DNA of 64,000 nucleotides. Origin: Cytophagales bacterium (GTDB lineage: Bacteria; Bacteroidota; Bacteroidia; Cytophagales; Cyclobacteriaceae). Below the pieces are notes generated by a model. That model saw only the letters and a program-made list of their open reading frames with translations. It was not told where the DNA came from and did no database searches. Position numbers and translations under genes: made by a program. The first letter of the stretch is position 1, and the number at the start of each line of letters is the position of its first letter. The stretch lies in contig JAKSDQ010000317.1 of the NCBI GenBank assembly GCA_022360015.1, positions 1-64,000 of the forward strand, in the 5' to 3' direction. Below are positions 16,624 through 25,900 of this stretch, piece after piece.

Positions 16624-17869
16624 TGGCCAATGTTTTGGAAATGTTGATATGAAATGCCCGGATAGCCGGGAGCAGGGATGCCAGCAGCCCAATGGCTAAG
16701 GCGGTAGCCAGCAGCCACCATTCTTCCTGCAGCCATGTCCATCCGATAAATGTATAATGATAACCAGCCTCCATCAGACCGGATATTAGCCACAATCCGA
16801 TGCGGCTGAAAAGGATACCCAGCAGAAAACCGGTCAGCGTCAGCAACAAGCCTTCCTGCAGCACCAATGCTACAAGCTGCCAGCGGGTAGCCCCGTAGGT
16901 ACGCATCAGGGCCATTTCATACTGCCTGTCTTTCAGCGCATTGTAAAGGCTTATGAAAACGCTTAGTCCGGATACAGCCATGATCACCAGTGCAATGGCG
17001 CTGATCGTATCCACACCTACACCCATAAGGCTGAACAGGCGATTGATCTCGTAAATAGGTACTGCTGCCTGCATGTTGGTGCTTTCATTGACCATCCTTG
17101 GAACCTGTACCATGCCCATCGGGTTTCTGAATTTCACCAGCATAGCGGTGATTTCCTGTTCTGTTTCGTGTTCGCCTGTTTCATGATTTGCTTCCATATG
17201 ACCTTCTTCATGCCCATGGTTTTCGTTCCTGGTTGAGGTTTCTGTCTCCTCTTCGTGAAGGTGAACCTCCCAAACGCTTTCGGTTGCCGTTAGAATGAGT
17301 TGATCCAGGACGGAATTAGTATATTCCAATTTCCCCACTATCTTGTAGGCATGTTCTTCATGAGCTTCGCCCCCTTCGGCCAGCCCATGCGTACCGGCGA
17401 AACTGTCACCAATTTTTAAATTCAGGTTTTGGGCTACCGTGGCACCAATGGTCACCTCAAAGGGGGCATGCCACAGCCGACCATTGTCCACCGATGCTCC
17501 ATACAATTTCGGGTATTGATGATTAGTGCCTACAATCCGGTAACCTTCGTAACTGTCCCCGTAAGAAAGTGGGATAACTGCAGCCACCAGCCGATTGTTT
17601 TGGAGTTGTTCAGCCTCATGCAACGAAATGTTGCCGGTAGGGGCATCAATGTGGTACACAGCCGAGAGAATGAGCTGCAAGGGGCTTCCTTTAGCCCCGA
17701 CTACCATATCAATGCCCCGTATGTTGTTTTCCATCTGTTGTTGAATGTGGCGGTTGACTTGCAAAAGTAAAGCGATCATGCCCACACCCAAAATCAATAG
17801 TACCAAGCTTAAGGTAGTACTGAGTGGACGGCTGGACATATTTCGGAAGCTTAACCTGAAAATGTTCAT
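16616..17869 (-). CDS. ABC transporter permease (MacB/FtsX type) with His/Glu-rich periplasmic loop
   Basis: 417 residues. One N-terminal membrane helix (about 15-38), a large periplasmic domain, then three C-terminal helices from about 280 on, as in MacB/LolC-type permeases with the FtsX domain (ALKDRQYEMALMRTYGATRW). The periplasmic part carries a His/Glu-rich stretch at 203-236 (HLHEEETETS, NHGHEEGHME, NHETGEHETE) plus His170 and His173, a likely Zn2+ or other metal binding loop. It overlaps the ATPase stop by four bases (ATGA) and is followed by the overlapping DUF3299-like gene. Given the Fur-type boxes upstream it probably works in zinc acquisition or mobilization. Confidence 0.85.
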   Translation of the reverse strand: MNIFRLSFRNMSSRPLSTTLSLVLLILGVGMIALLLQVNRHIQQQMENNIRGIDMVVGAKGSPLQLILSAVYHIDAPTGNISLHEAEQLQNNRLVAAVIPLSYGDSYEGYRIVGTNHQYPKLYGASVDNGRLWHAPFEVTIGATVAQNLNLKIGDSFAGTHGLAEGGEAHEEHAYKIVGKLEYTNSVLDQLILTATESVWEVHLHEEETETSTRNENHGHEEGHMEANHETGEHETEQEITAMLVKFRNPMGMVQVPRMVNESTNMQAAVPIYEINRLFSLMGVGVDTISAIALVIMAVSGLSVFISLYNALKDRQYEMALMRTYGATRWQLVALVLQEGLLLTLTGFLLGILFSRIGLWLISGLMEAGYHYTFIGWTWLQEEWWLLATALAIGLLASLLPAIRAFHINISKTLANA

Positions 17870-18492
17870 AGGGTAAGAGTGTTTTGAAACTGTGCTTTTA
17901 ATCGTTGATCATGGGTAATGATGATAAGCTGTGCCCCCGTGATTTCAGCATGCTTCATCAGTAAATTTGCTACTTTTTCACAGTTTTGATCATCCAGGCT
18001 ACTTGTGGGTTCGTCTGCCAGTATTAGCTTTGGGTGGTTCACCATGGCTAGTGCTATCGCCGCCCTTTGTTGCTCTCCCTGGCTCATGTAATTAGGTCTT
18101 TCAGAAAATTTGTGCGCAATCCCCAAGCAATCGAGTACTTCCATAATGCGCTCCTTATTTGCTTTTGCTCCTGCTAAGTATTGTACCAGAGCCAAATTTT
18201 CTTGTAACGAAAGGGTTTTAACAAAATATGGCCGTTGGAATATTAATCCGATTTGATTTCCACGAAACTTATCGAGTTTTTTATTGGATAGACTGTTAAT
18301 GACTATACCGGTAAGTGTTATACTACCTGATTCCGGACGAATCAAGCCGGCTATTAAATGCAGCAAGGTAGTTTTACCAACGCCTGATTTACCTAATATT
18401 AGCAATTGCTGTCCGGAATCCAGATCTATATCCGGAAATTGGAATCTTGTTCGATTATCATAAGCAAAACACAATGATCGCGTCGTTAACAT
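17866..18492 (-). CDS. ABC transporter ATP-binding protein (LolD/MacB type)
   Basis: 208 residues from ATG 18492. An upstream in-frame ATG at 18543 is rejected because it lies inside a regulatory palindrome. Walker A is GKSGVGKT (34-41), the signature MSQGEQQRAAIA replaces LSGGQ, and Walker B is LILADEPTSSLD, followed by ITHD. It energises the MacB-like permease encoded next with a four-base overlap. Transcription starts at the divergent promoter region shared with the MerC-like gene, where two Zur-type boxes are visible. Confidence 0.9.
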   Translation of the reverse strand: MLTTRSLCFAYDNRTRFQFPDIDLDSGQQLLILGKSGVGKTTLLHLIAGLIRPESGSITLTGIVINSLSNKKLDKFRGNQIGLIFQRPYFVKTLSLQENLALVQYLAGAKANKERIMEVLDCLGIAHKFSERPNYMSQGEQQRAAIALAMVNHPKLILADEPTSSLDDQNCEKVANLLMKHAEITGAQLIIITHDQRLKAQFQNTLTL

Positions 18493-18535
18493 ACTTTCAA
18501 TCTTTGACTCAAAATTATCAATAAGAGATAAATAA

Positions 18536-18550
18536 TGCAACATTGTTGCA
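18536..18550. promoter_or_regulatory. Zur/Fur-type operator, box 1
   Basis: TGCAACATTGTTGCA is a perfect 7-1-7 palindrome located 44 bases before the ABC ATPase start. It matches in design the palindrome before folE (TGCAACT-A-AGTTGCA), so it is probably the operator for the Fur-family regulator encoded at 18884. Confidence 0.7.
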
Positions 18551-18573
18551 TTTAAATAATACGTTAATAATTT

Positions 18574-18588
18574 TGCAATATTGTTGCG
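18574..18588. promoter_or_regulatory. Zur/Fur-type operator, box 2
   Basis: TGCAATATTGTTGCG is a near copy of box 1 (two mismatches), with centres 38 bases apart, and lies 14 bases before the MerC-like start. With box 1 it would give each divergent promoter its own operator. Confidence 0.6.
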
Positions 18589-18602
18589 CTAAACATATTT
18601 AT

Positions 18603-18833
18603 ATGAAATATCGGTTTGTTAGTAAAAATTTGGACTTCGTGGGATTCTGCTTCTCTTTTTTCTGCGCCATGCATTGTGCTATACGCCTTTTTATACTCAG
18701 TTTGGCGCCATTAGCAGAATTACGGAAATTCAATAATCCTATGGTTGAATTTGGTGTCATTATGGTAAATTTCTTAATTGCCTCATATATCAGCATAGGG
18801 GTATGCTGCCTTGACCAAGTCTTCTACGCCTGA
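18603..18833 (+). CDS. Short MerC-like membrane protein, probably truncated
   Basis: 76 residues. The N-terminal half shows the MerC-type motif in LDFVGFCFSFFCAMHCAIRL, a membrane helix with the CxxHC metal-binding pattern, and a second helix follows (MVEFGVIMVNFLIASYISIG). MerC-domain proteins in Bacteroidota are usually about 120-140 residues with four helices. Here the frame ends after the second helix, and the in-frame sequence past the stop (HPHGFCFLFLIIHH) is still hydrophobic and His-rich, suggesting a recent nonsense or frameshift change. It would move a soft metal across the inner membrane and is likely controlled by box 2. Confidence 0.6.
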   Translation: MKYRFVSKNLDFVGFCFSFFCAMHCAIRLFILSLAPLAELRKFNNPMVEFGVIMVNFLIASYISIGVCCLDQVFYA

Positions 18834-18883
18834 CATCCCCATGGATTTTGTTTTTTGTTCCTGATCATTCATCATACATTGAC

Positions 18884-19300
18884 TTAAGTGGGTAAACAGT
18901 TTGAACATATCCCATCCATAAGAAAATACATCTCCTTTATCTCATGTTTTACGAGCTGGTTCATATATTCACTGGGCAAACAAGGTAGGCAGACCACCTT
19001 TTCACATGCTTTGCAGCGTAAATGGGGGTGCACGTGGCTATTGCTGTGGGCTTCATGGTTGTACATGTATATGCAGATGCCCTTGTGATCGACCATTTTT
19101 GTCACCAAACCCATCATTTCATAACAATGAAGCGTACGGTAGATGGTAACCCGGTCTATGGGAATGGTGAGCCGCTCTTCTATCTTTGATAGTGTGAACG
19201 CTTTAGAGCTATCCATCAGTATTCCCAATAGCGCCACCCGCTTTTCGGTAGCACGTTTTGCATGCTGCTTCAAGATTTCCTCTGCCCTTTGCCTGCTCAT
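18884..19300 (-). CDS. Fur-family transcriptional regulator, probably Zur
   Basis: 138 residues. A winged-helix N terminus (TLSKIEERLTIPIDRVTIYRTLHCYEMMGLV) is followed by the metal-sensing dimerization part NSHVHPHLRCKAC (88-99), Cys104 and Cys107 (CLPC), and CSNC at 132-135. These are the structural zinc CxxC pairs of Fur-family repressors. Its neighbours (folE paralog, zinc-type ABC system, MerC) point to zinc rather than iron. It is 11 bases downstream of folE and co-transcribed with it, behind a perfect palindromic operator, which implies autoregulation. Confidence 0.88.
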   Translation of the reverse strand: MSRQRAEEILKQHAKRATEKRVALLGILMDSSKAFTLSKIEERLTIPIDRVTIYRTLHCYEMMGLVTKMVDHKGICIYMYNHEAHSNSHVHPHLRCKACEKVVCLPCLPSEYMNQLVKHEIKEMYFLMDGICSNCLPT

Positions 19301-19311
19301 GACTTTGAACT

Positions 19312-19980
19312 TTAAATCAGTTGGTAAAACTCATTCCTCAGTTGCGTCTCGGTAAATTTTCCTCCGTATTCCAGGGTGGTGGTTCGGCTGGTCTTATCAT
19401 TCACACCGCGAGTGGATACGCACAGGTGCTCAGCTTCTATGACAACAATGATATCCTTCGTTTGCAGTGCATTTTCGAGCTCGTTTAATATCTGTAGTGT
19501 CATCCGCTCCTGTACTTGCGGCCTTCTGCCATAGTACGCTACGATTCGGTTGAGCTTGGATAAGCCTATCACTTTGCCCGAAGAGATATAACCAATATGA
19601 GCCTTTCCGACGATAGGCAGAAAATGATGCTCACAAGCCGAAGAAAAAGTGATATCTTTTTCTATTAGCATCTTATTGTACTGATATTTATTATCAAATA
19701 CAGACAGAGAAGGCTTATTTTTAGGGTCAAGCCCCTGAAAAAGCTCCTTTACATACATTTTAGCCACACGATAAGGTGTTCCTTTGAGACTATCATCGCT
19801 CAGGTCAAGCCCTAGCTCTTCCATAATGCCCCCAAACAGCTTTTCGATATTGGCCATTTTCTCTTCATCCGTTTTCACAAAGGCATCTTTCCTCAAAGGG
19901 GTATCTACCGATGTCATTACATGATGATCGCCATTGTGTTCATGATGGTTCCTCTCCATCAATTCTTTGTCTATCTCCAT
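19312..19980 (-). CDS. folE: GTP cyclohydrolase I with His-rich N terminus
   Basis: 222 residues from ATG 19980; a TTG at 19998 would add six residues. The catalytic part is a standard type I GTP cyclohydrolase: SSACEHHFLPIVGKAHIGYI, RPQVQERMT and EAEHLCVSTRGV. The zinc ligands Cys and His of CEHH and the Cys of HLC are present, so it is the zinc-dependent form. It makes dihydroneopterin triphosphate from GTP for folate or pterin synthesis. An N-terminal extension is rich in His (NHHEHNGDHHV, about residues 10-20). Extra folE copies under Zur control are known in other bacteria; here the gene shares an operon with a Fur-family regulator. Confidence 0.93.
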   Translation of the reverse strand: MEIDKELMERNHHEHNGDHHVMTSVDTPLRKDAFVKTDEEKMANIEKLFGGIMEELGLDLSDDSLKGTPYRVAKMYVKELFQGLDPKNKPSLSVFDNKYQYNKMLIEKDITFSSACEHHFLPIVGKAHIGYISSGKVIGLSKLNRIVAYYGRRPQVQERMTLQILNELENALQTKDIIVVIEAEHLCVSTRGVNDKTSRTTTLEYGGKFTETQLRNEFYQLI

Positions 19981-20227
19981 ATGATCGTGTATTTTCAATA
20001 CGTTGAAGTTTTGTTAGTACCATCACCAGGTATCCTGTGTTTTTCCTGCTTTGCTGCGATTTTTGCTCGTTCAAAGAGACCTGTATCGGAAACTGGCCAA
20101 TAGTTGATGCTTGTACCGTTGTATGTTGATTCAGCATTCCTAAGTTTTAATGTGTTTATTCTTTTTTTAAAAAAAGTATAAATTCCCGCAAGGTAACCGT
20201 AAAATACAGAAGCAAATTTATATAAAT

Positions 20228-20262
20228 AATTCTTAAATGCAACTAAGTTGCATTTAAGAATT
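20228..20262. promoter_or_regulatory. Perfect 35-bp palindrome with Zur-type core, upstream of folE-fur
   Basis: Two exact 17-base arms around a single A: AATTCTTAAATGCAACT and AGTTGCATTTAAGAATT. The core TGCAACTAAGTTGCA matches boxes 1 and 2 near 18.55 kb. The extra length suggests two bound dimers or an overlap with -33/-7 elements. The folE start is about 250 bases downstream on the minus strand, so a leader of that length must exist. Confidence 0.7.
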
Positions 20263-20272
20263 AACAGACCAT

Positions 20273-20371
20273 TTAACCCCGGGGATTGGCAAAATTCATC
20301 CCTGCTTTGCCACTTTCCTCCCAAGCTTTGATATAGGCGAACATTTCTTTGCGTTTTTCTTTTATTTTCAT
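20273..20371 (-). pseudogene. Fragment of a small transposase-associated ORF (IS66 TnpA-like N terminus)
   Basis: A 32-codon frame, MKIKEKRKEMFAYIKAWEES followed by GKAGMNFANPRG. It resembles the N-terminal helix of the short HTH proteins encoded by IS66-like elements, where a WEESG-S-K-FC motif is usual. The HTH that should follow is absent. It is probably a relic of an insertion event at the edge of the island beginning here. Confidence 0.35.
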
Positions 20372-20915
20372 AACACAAAGAAAACACCTGGAAATTTGGG
20401 TGATGGCTCACCTTATAACCGGTAATATGGATTACTTCTTCTCCTCTAATAGCTTTTCTAACAAAGCGATCCTCTTCCGCTCGCTTTCAAGGAGTGCCTC
20501 GTATAACTTTTTGTTTTCCTCCATGGCCTCCGCCCATTTATCAAATGGATTAAATGTGCAGTTATAATTTTGTACAGATTTGTAAACACCGTGTAAACTT
20601 TGCAGGGAGCCTAGTCCGGGGCTAGGCAGACAACGGTAAACTTTTCTGTAAACAGACATAACAGGCATCTGGCAATGCCTGGTCTTTGTATTGTCTCAAC
20701 CTTTTTTCATGAATCCTGAATAGTTGAGGACATACCACTCCCAGGTCTTTTTGAAACCATTCCGATCAGCCGCAGAAGCGCATGGGAATTCATCCCGACA
20801 CAGGCGCTCACATGAGGCAATAAAAAGGCTTGTTTCCTTTCTTACAAAAAATGTAGACAATACGCCCTGAAACGAACTGTTTCGAGGGTAGGAGCCGTTC
20901 GATAGGATTGGTTTT
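20372..20915. other. Intergenic region with mobile-DNA relics
   Basis: Apart from the XRE-like fragment at 20432-20668 no gene is supported. At about 20859-20882 CCCTGAAAC and GTTTCGAGGG form a short bulged hairpin a few dozen bases before the ECF sigma gene. Confidence 0.4.
20432..20668 (-). pseudogene. C-terminal relic of an XRE-type regulator
   Basis: 78 codons. The last 40 residues (NPFDKWAEAMEENKKLYEAL, then a coiled coil ending ALLEKLLEEKK) look like the coiled-coil tail of Bacteroidota helix-turn-helix regulators. The first half (MPVMSVYRKVYRCLPSPGLG) does not look coding and there is no HTH. I read it as the 3' remnant of a lost regulator gene; a genuine small coiled-coil protein is less likely. 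Confidence 0.4.
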
Positions 20916-20918
20916 TTG

Positions 20919-21530
20919 ATGATAGTAAGTTATATTTACATAATTTGGTTGTATAGAAAGTTGGCTAATTATTGCGCATCGACAAGCGATCAAGCCATCC
21001 TCATGGATTTGATTGCAGGCAAAGAAGAAGCCTTTAAAGAACTGTATCATCGGTACTATTACAGGTTGCTTCATGTGGCGATCGGTTTGACTAAATCGCA
21101 CGAAGTTTCCGAAGGTATTGTGCATGATGTATGGGTGAAAATTTGGGATCGCAGGAAAAAGCTACGTCCCGAAGGTTCCTTCAAATCGCTCGTATATACG
21201 ATGGTGCGTAACCTTTCACTCAACCATTTAAGGGAGATGTCCTATCGCAAAGGCTTCGAAAAGGAGCTATCCGAAAACATGGCCGATATAGTACGCCATA
21301 CGGAAAATGACGTTTGGTTCAACCTGTTTCAGCAGCAGGTCGATGACATCGTGGCAAGCTTGCCACCCCAAAAAAAATCCATATTTTTCCTGTCCCGCAA
21401 AAAGGGCATGAGTTACGAAGAAATCGCCAAGACCCTCGGCATTGCGCCGCAAACCGTAGCCAACCATATTAACCGCACCCTTGAAATCATCCGGTGCCGG
21501 TTAGAGCGCATCGATACGACCGATTCCTGA
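20919..21530 (+). CDS. ECF-type RNA polymerase sigma factor
   Basis: 203 residues from ATG 20919. Region 2 is visible in EAFKELYHRYYYRLLHVAIG and HDVWVKIWDRRKKLRPEGSF, region 4 in LPPQKKSIFFLSRKKGMSYE and the HTH IAKTLGIAPQTVANHINRTL. The first 25 residues are not typical, so a TTG at 20961 giving MANYCASTSDQAIL is a serious alternative start. It heads sigma - FecR - SusC - SusD and presumably activates that operon when the outer-membrane SusC signals through the anti-sigma factor. Confidence 0.92.
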   Translation: MIVSYIYIIWLYRKLANYCASTSDQAILMDLIAGKEEAFKELYHRYYYRLLHVAIGLTKSHEVSEGIVHDVWVKIWDRRKKLRPEGSFKSLVYTMVRNLSLNHLREMSYRKGFEKELSENMADIVRHTENDVWFNLFQQQVDDIVASLPPQKKSIFFLSRKKGMSYEEIAKTLGIAPQTVANHINRTLEIIRCRLERIDTTDS

Positions 21531-21662
21531 CACGTTTTTTTCTTTCCCTAACACACTAACTTCCAATTGCTTGTGAAATAAGTGCAAATTATTCATCTCC
21601 CGCACTGGTAGTTTTTGCCCGTTCGTGTGTGTACTATACTGAAAGCAACGATAAAAAATACG

Positions 21663-22694
21663 TTGAAAGAGAAAAAAGACATCGAGGCCTTAGCCCGAAA
21701 ATTTATCGACAACACAGCTACCGAACAAGAGATCGCGCAGCTCATGACCCTGCTTAGGTCACAGCCATCTCACCCGGATCTCGAAGCGGTCATCGACGAG
21801 ATGATCCTAAAGATCGATGCAGATGAAAGCCTGGAAAAAAGGGCGGACACAGCACAGCACCATGTAAAGATCGATGCCATCCTATCGAAACAAAGACCAG
21901 CTAGAGCAAAACAGGTGTTTTGGTCGGCCAGGAGAATAGCGGCAGCCATAACCATGTTGATGGTGGCGGTCTTGGCCATCTATTTTTTAAACACCTTATC
22001 GGAAACCGGAATGTTGGTTCACCAGACTGTTGCAGGGAAAAAATCCAGAATCACTTTACCGGACGGCAGTACGGTGGAACTTAATTCGGAAAGTAAGCTG
22101 ACCTATCCCGAAAAGTTTGATGCCGGTATCCGGGAAGTACTCCTCGAAGGCGAAGCCTTTTTCATAGTAAAAGCAAACAAGGATAAACCATTCATCGTAA
22201 CGTCGAAACACTTGGTCACAAAGGTTTTAGGCACTTCTTTTAATGTTCGGGCCTTTTCTGACGAAAAGGAAGTGCAGGTAGTGGTAGCCAGCGGAAAGGT
22301 ATCGGTAAAAGATCGACCGATGAGGAGCACTGCCACAAAAGAAGTCGTTTTAACCCGAAATGAAATGGTGACCCTTGACATTTCCGAAAAGACCATGACA
22401 AAAGCGTCGGGTGACATCGACAAACTCATTGCCTGGAAAGACGGCACACTTATTTTCGATACCATAGAACTCAGGCAGGTGGTAAAAAAACTCGAACGCT
22501 GGTTCGGCGTGAAAATTCATCTCGACAACGAACCATTAGGGAATTGCCTGGTCAAAGGGAAGTTCCGGGGCAAAAGCCTGGATAGCATTCTCGACATGAT
22601 CGGGTGGAGCATGGATAACTTTAGCTATGAATACACCGGCGAAGGAGTACTGGTAAAAGGAAAAGGTTGTGAGACCACAGCAATAGTAAAATGA
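21663..22694 (+). CDS. FecR-type anti-sigma factor
   Basis: 343 residues if the TTG at 21663 is used (MKEKKDIEALARKFI); the frame opens at another TTG at 21615 and has no early ATG. A short cytoplasmic N terminus binds the sigma factor, one membrane helix lies around residues 95-115 (IAAAITMLMVAVLAIYF), and the periplasmic FecR domain has KSRITLPDGSTVELNSESKL and VLLEGEAFFIVKANKDKPFI. The C-terminal part with FDTIELRQVVKKLERWFGVK is the usual DUF4974 domain. It senses the STN domain of the SusC homologue encoded next. Confidence 0.93.
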   Translation: MKEKKDIEALARKFIDNTATEQEIAQLMTLLRSQPSHPDLEAVIDEMILKIDADESLEKRADTAQHHVKIDAILSKQRPARAKQVFWSARRIAAAITMLMVAVLAIYFLNTLSETGMLVHQTVAGKKSRITLPDGSTVELNSESKLTYPEKFDAGIREVLLEGEAFFIVKANKDKPFIVTSKHLVTKVLGTSFNVRAFSDEKEVQVVVASGKVSVKDRPMRSTATKEVVLTRNEMVTLDISEKTMTKASGDIDKLIAWKDGTLIFDTIELRQVVKKLERWFGVKIHLDNEPLGNCLVKGKFRGKSLDSILDMIGWSMDNFSYEYTGEGVLVKGKGCETTAIVK

Positions 22695-22903
22695 ATTGGT
22701 AACAAAAACAAAACGATCAATGACAGGATAATCATAAAGACTTAACGCTTCATAGCGATGCCAGGCGTATCAAAGAAGCAAAACAAACTAAAAAAGAAAA
22801 GGACCCCCTGGTTAACAAATGTTTGCCGCATTCTATCACAGGAAGGTCCTCCTTTGTCAATTTTTAACAAAACCGAAATTTTATTAAAAACCCGTGTAAA
22901 AAT
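22695..22903. other. Leader between fecR and susC
   Basis: About 210 bases without a gene. GGACC and GGTCC segments at about 22800 and 22846 could pair into a loose hairpin. The SusC start follows directly after an A-rich stretch. Confidence 0.3.
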
Positions 22904-25900
22904 ATGAAAAAAATAGTTCGATGTATAACCCTCGTCATGACGGTCAATTTTTTCGCAGCGGCTTGTATACCATGTCTTTGCGCAGGCCTCCTGATCGTTA
23001 ACGAGGCCTATGCGCAAAGTGTTAATGAAGTACTCATTTCCATCGATGTGCAACAGGTTTCTATCGAAAAGGCCTTGGAAACGATAGAAGGGAAAACCCG
23101 GCTCAACTTTGTGTATGCCGGTAAAGCTCTTGCCTTTGCCCGCAGTCATACCACTACTTTAGAGGCCGACAACATGAGTGTGGCCAATGTATTGAAGAAC
23201 ATAGCCAGGCAAACGGGAGCATCCTTCAGGCAGGTGGATAATAACATCGTGGTAAAAGCCGCGCCGGTACCTGCCACAAAAAAGGAACCCGAAAAAGTCC
23301 TTCCGAAAGATAAATGGATCGAGGGGAAAGTAACGGATGAAAACGGGGAACCACTGGCCGGGGCCAATGTGATGGTCAAAAATACTTCTATAGGCACTGT
23401 AACCGATGTAGGAGGGAATTACCGCCTCCGGGTTCCCGATAAAACAACCGTACTGGTGGTCTCTTATATAGGCTATGGCACCAGGGAAATCGAGATCGCC
23501 GGAAAGTCGGTGATCGATGCAGTACTACAGGAGGACGTTACCAGCTTAGCAGGTGTAACAGTAAGCACAGGCTATTGGCAGACCGACGAGAAAGCATACA
23601 CCGGTAACATTGCCAAAGTCGGTGCCCAAGAGATCGGGCAACAGTCGGTAACCAACCCGTTACAGGCATTACAGGGAAGGATGGCCGGTGTCAATATTCA
23701 ACAACTTACCGGCATTCCCGGCGGTGGTTTCCAGGTGCAAATCAGGGGACTGAATAGCGTTCGAACCCGGTTCACCAGTGAAAACCCCGGCAACTCTCCT
23801 TTATACATCGTAGATGGCATACCCTTTCCTTCCTCACCGTTAGGCTCGCTTTCCGGTTTTCTCACTGGTTTCGGCAACCCGTTGAATAGCCTGAACCCTA
23901 ATAATATCGAAAGCATCGAAATATTGAAAGATGCGGATGCTACGGCCATTTACGGATCGCGAGGCGCCAACGGGGTAGTGCTCATCACGACGAAAAAGGG
24001 AACATCGGGCAAAACATCCGTTGATGTCAATGTCAATTCGGGCGTGGGAAAAATTACCGGTAAAATGGATCTGCTCACCACAGCACAATACCTCGAAATG
24101 CGGAACGAAGCTTTTGAGAACGACGGAGCTACACCGGGGGCTTCGGATTACGACTTGGCATTCGGCAGTGACAGGAACACTGATTGGCAAGAAGAATTGA
24201 TCGGCGGTACGGCACGATTTACCGATGCGCAGGTATTGGTATCGGGAGGTGACCTCTATACCACCTATTTATTCGGTGTCGGTTACCAGCGTCAAACCAC
24301 CGTCTTACCGGGAGATTTCGTCTACCGGAAGGGTTCGGGAAATTTTAGCCTGAACCATACAGCGAAAAATCAAAGGTTTTCGCTCAACCTATCGACTAAC
24401 TATACCGCCGATCAAAACGATCTGCCGAAGTTAGACCCCACATTCGTAGCCTTGACCAAAGCACCTAATGCCCCTCCTTTATTAGACGAAAACGGAAACT
24501 TTACATGGGACGATCCCAATAAAGGAGATAACACATTAGCGCAACTCGCCAGGAAATACCGGATCACTACTGGCAACTTTACCAGTAACCTGGGACTGGA
24601 ATATAACCTATTGCCTACCCTGCAACTGAAAGGCAGCTTCGGGTATTCGGACTTCCGGTTCGACGAGTTAAAAACCTCCCCCGCCAGTACCTACGATCCC
24701 GTTTACGGAGTTACTGGCGGCAACTCGGATTTTATAGACGGGAACGTCAATACCTGGATCATAGAACCGCAATTGGAATATACCAGGCAGATCGCCGGGG
24801 GATACCTGACGACCCTGGTCGGAAGTACTTTCCAGCAAACCACTACAAAAAGGGAGTTGCTTCTCGCCAGAGGATTCCAGGACGAAAACTCACTGGAAAA
24901 CCCGGCGGCAGCCTCCGAGGTAATTCTCAACAATTTCCGTAACGATCCCTACAGGTATAGCGCAGTATTCGCCCGCATCAACTATAATTGGCAAGACAAG
25001 TATATACTTAACCTGACCGGCCGCCGGGACGGTTCCAGCCGTTTCGGGCCCTACCGGCGATTTGGCAACTTCGGGGCCATCGGTGCGGCATGGGTATTCT
25101 CCAATGAACCATTCATCAAAAGCCGTTTACCATTCCTGAGCTTTGGAAAGCTTAGGGGGAGTTTCGGCATCACGGGTAATGACAATACGAGTGATTTCGA
25201 ATACCTGGATTCCTATTCCTACAGCAGCTCGGGGAATTACTTAGGCGTTAAAGGGCTGGTTCCGACACGTATCGGAAATCCGGTTTTCAGTTGGGAGACC
25301 ATCGAAAAAATAGAAGGAGCGATTGAATTGGGTATATTGGAAGACAGGGTTTTGTTAGAGATCAGCTATTTCAGGCACCGCACCTCCGATCAACTGGTAG
25401 GCTTCCCGGTGTCAGATGTTACCGGCTTTTCTTCCCTGCAAGACAATTTCCCGGCCATTGTCGGGAATACAGGTTGGGAATTGGAACTGAATACTACCCA
25501 TGTAAAATCTCGCAACTTCGAGTGGAGTACGGGATTTAATGTGACATTCCTGGATAATGAACTCCGTGAATTTCCCGGCATTGAAAATACACCATTCGAC
25601 TGGCATTTTGAAGTTGACAAATCGCTGTTTATCCTCAAAGGGCTTGAGTTTACCGGGGTAGACCCACAAACCGGCGTTTTCACTTATGTAGATGCCAGTG
25701 AAGACGGCACACTATTGGATTTTCCTAACGACAACGTGGCGCGAAAAGAAATAGGGACTGAATACTTCGGAGGGTTGAGTAATAGCTTGTCCTACCGGGG
25801 GTTCCAATTGGATTTCCTGCTCCACTTTGTCAAACAAAACGGCCTGAACTATATCGATGCCTTTTCCACGCCAGGCACGTATGGCAACCAACCCACTATT

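Noticed and set aside
18493-18543. Longer N terminus of the ABC ATPase
   Set aside because: The upstream ATG lies inside the Zur-type palindrome; ATPase similarity begins at the ATG at 18492.
19940-20411. Two overlapping minus-strand ORFs upstream of folE
   Set aside because: One runs through the 35-bp palindrome and the other overlaps the folE start; neither shows a motif, and the region is better explained as leader and regulatory DNA.
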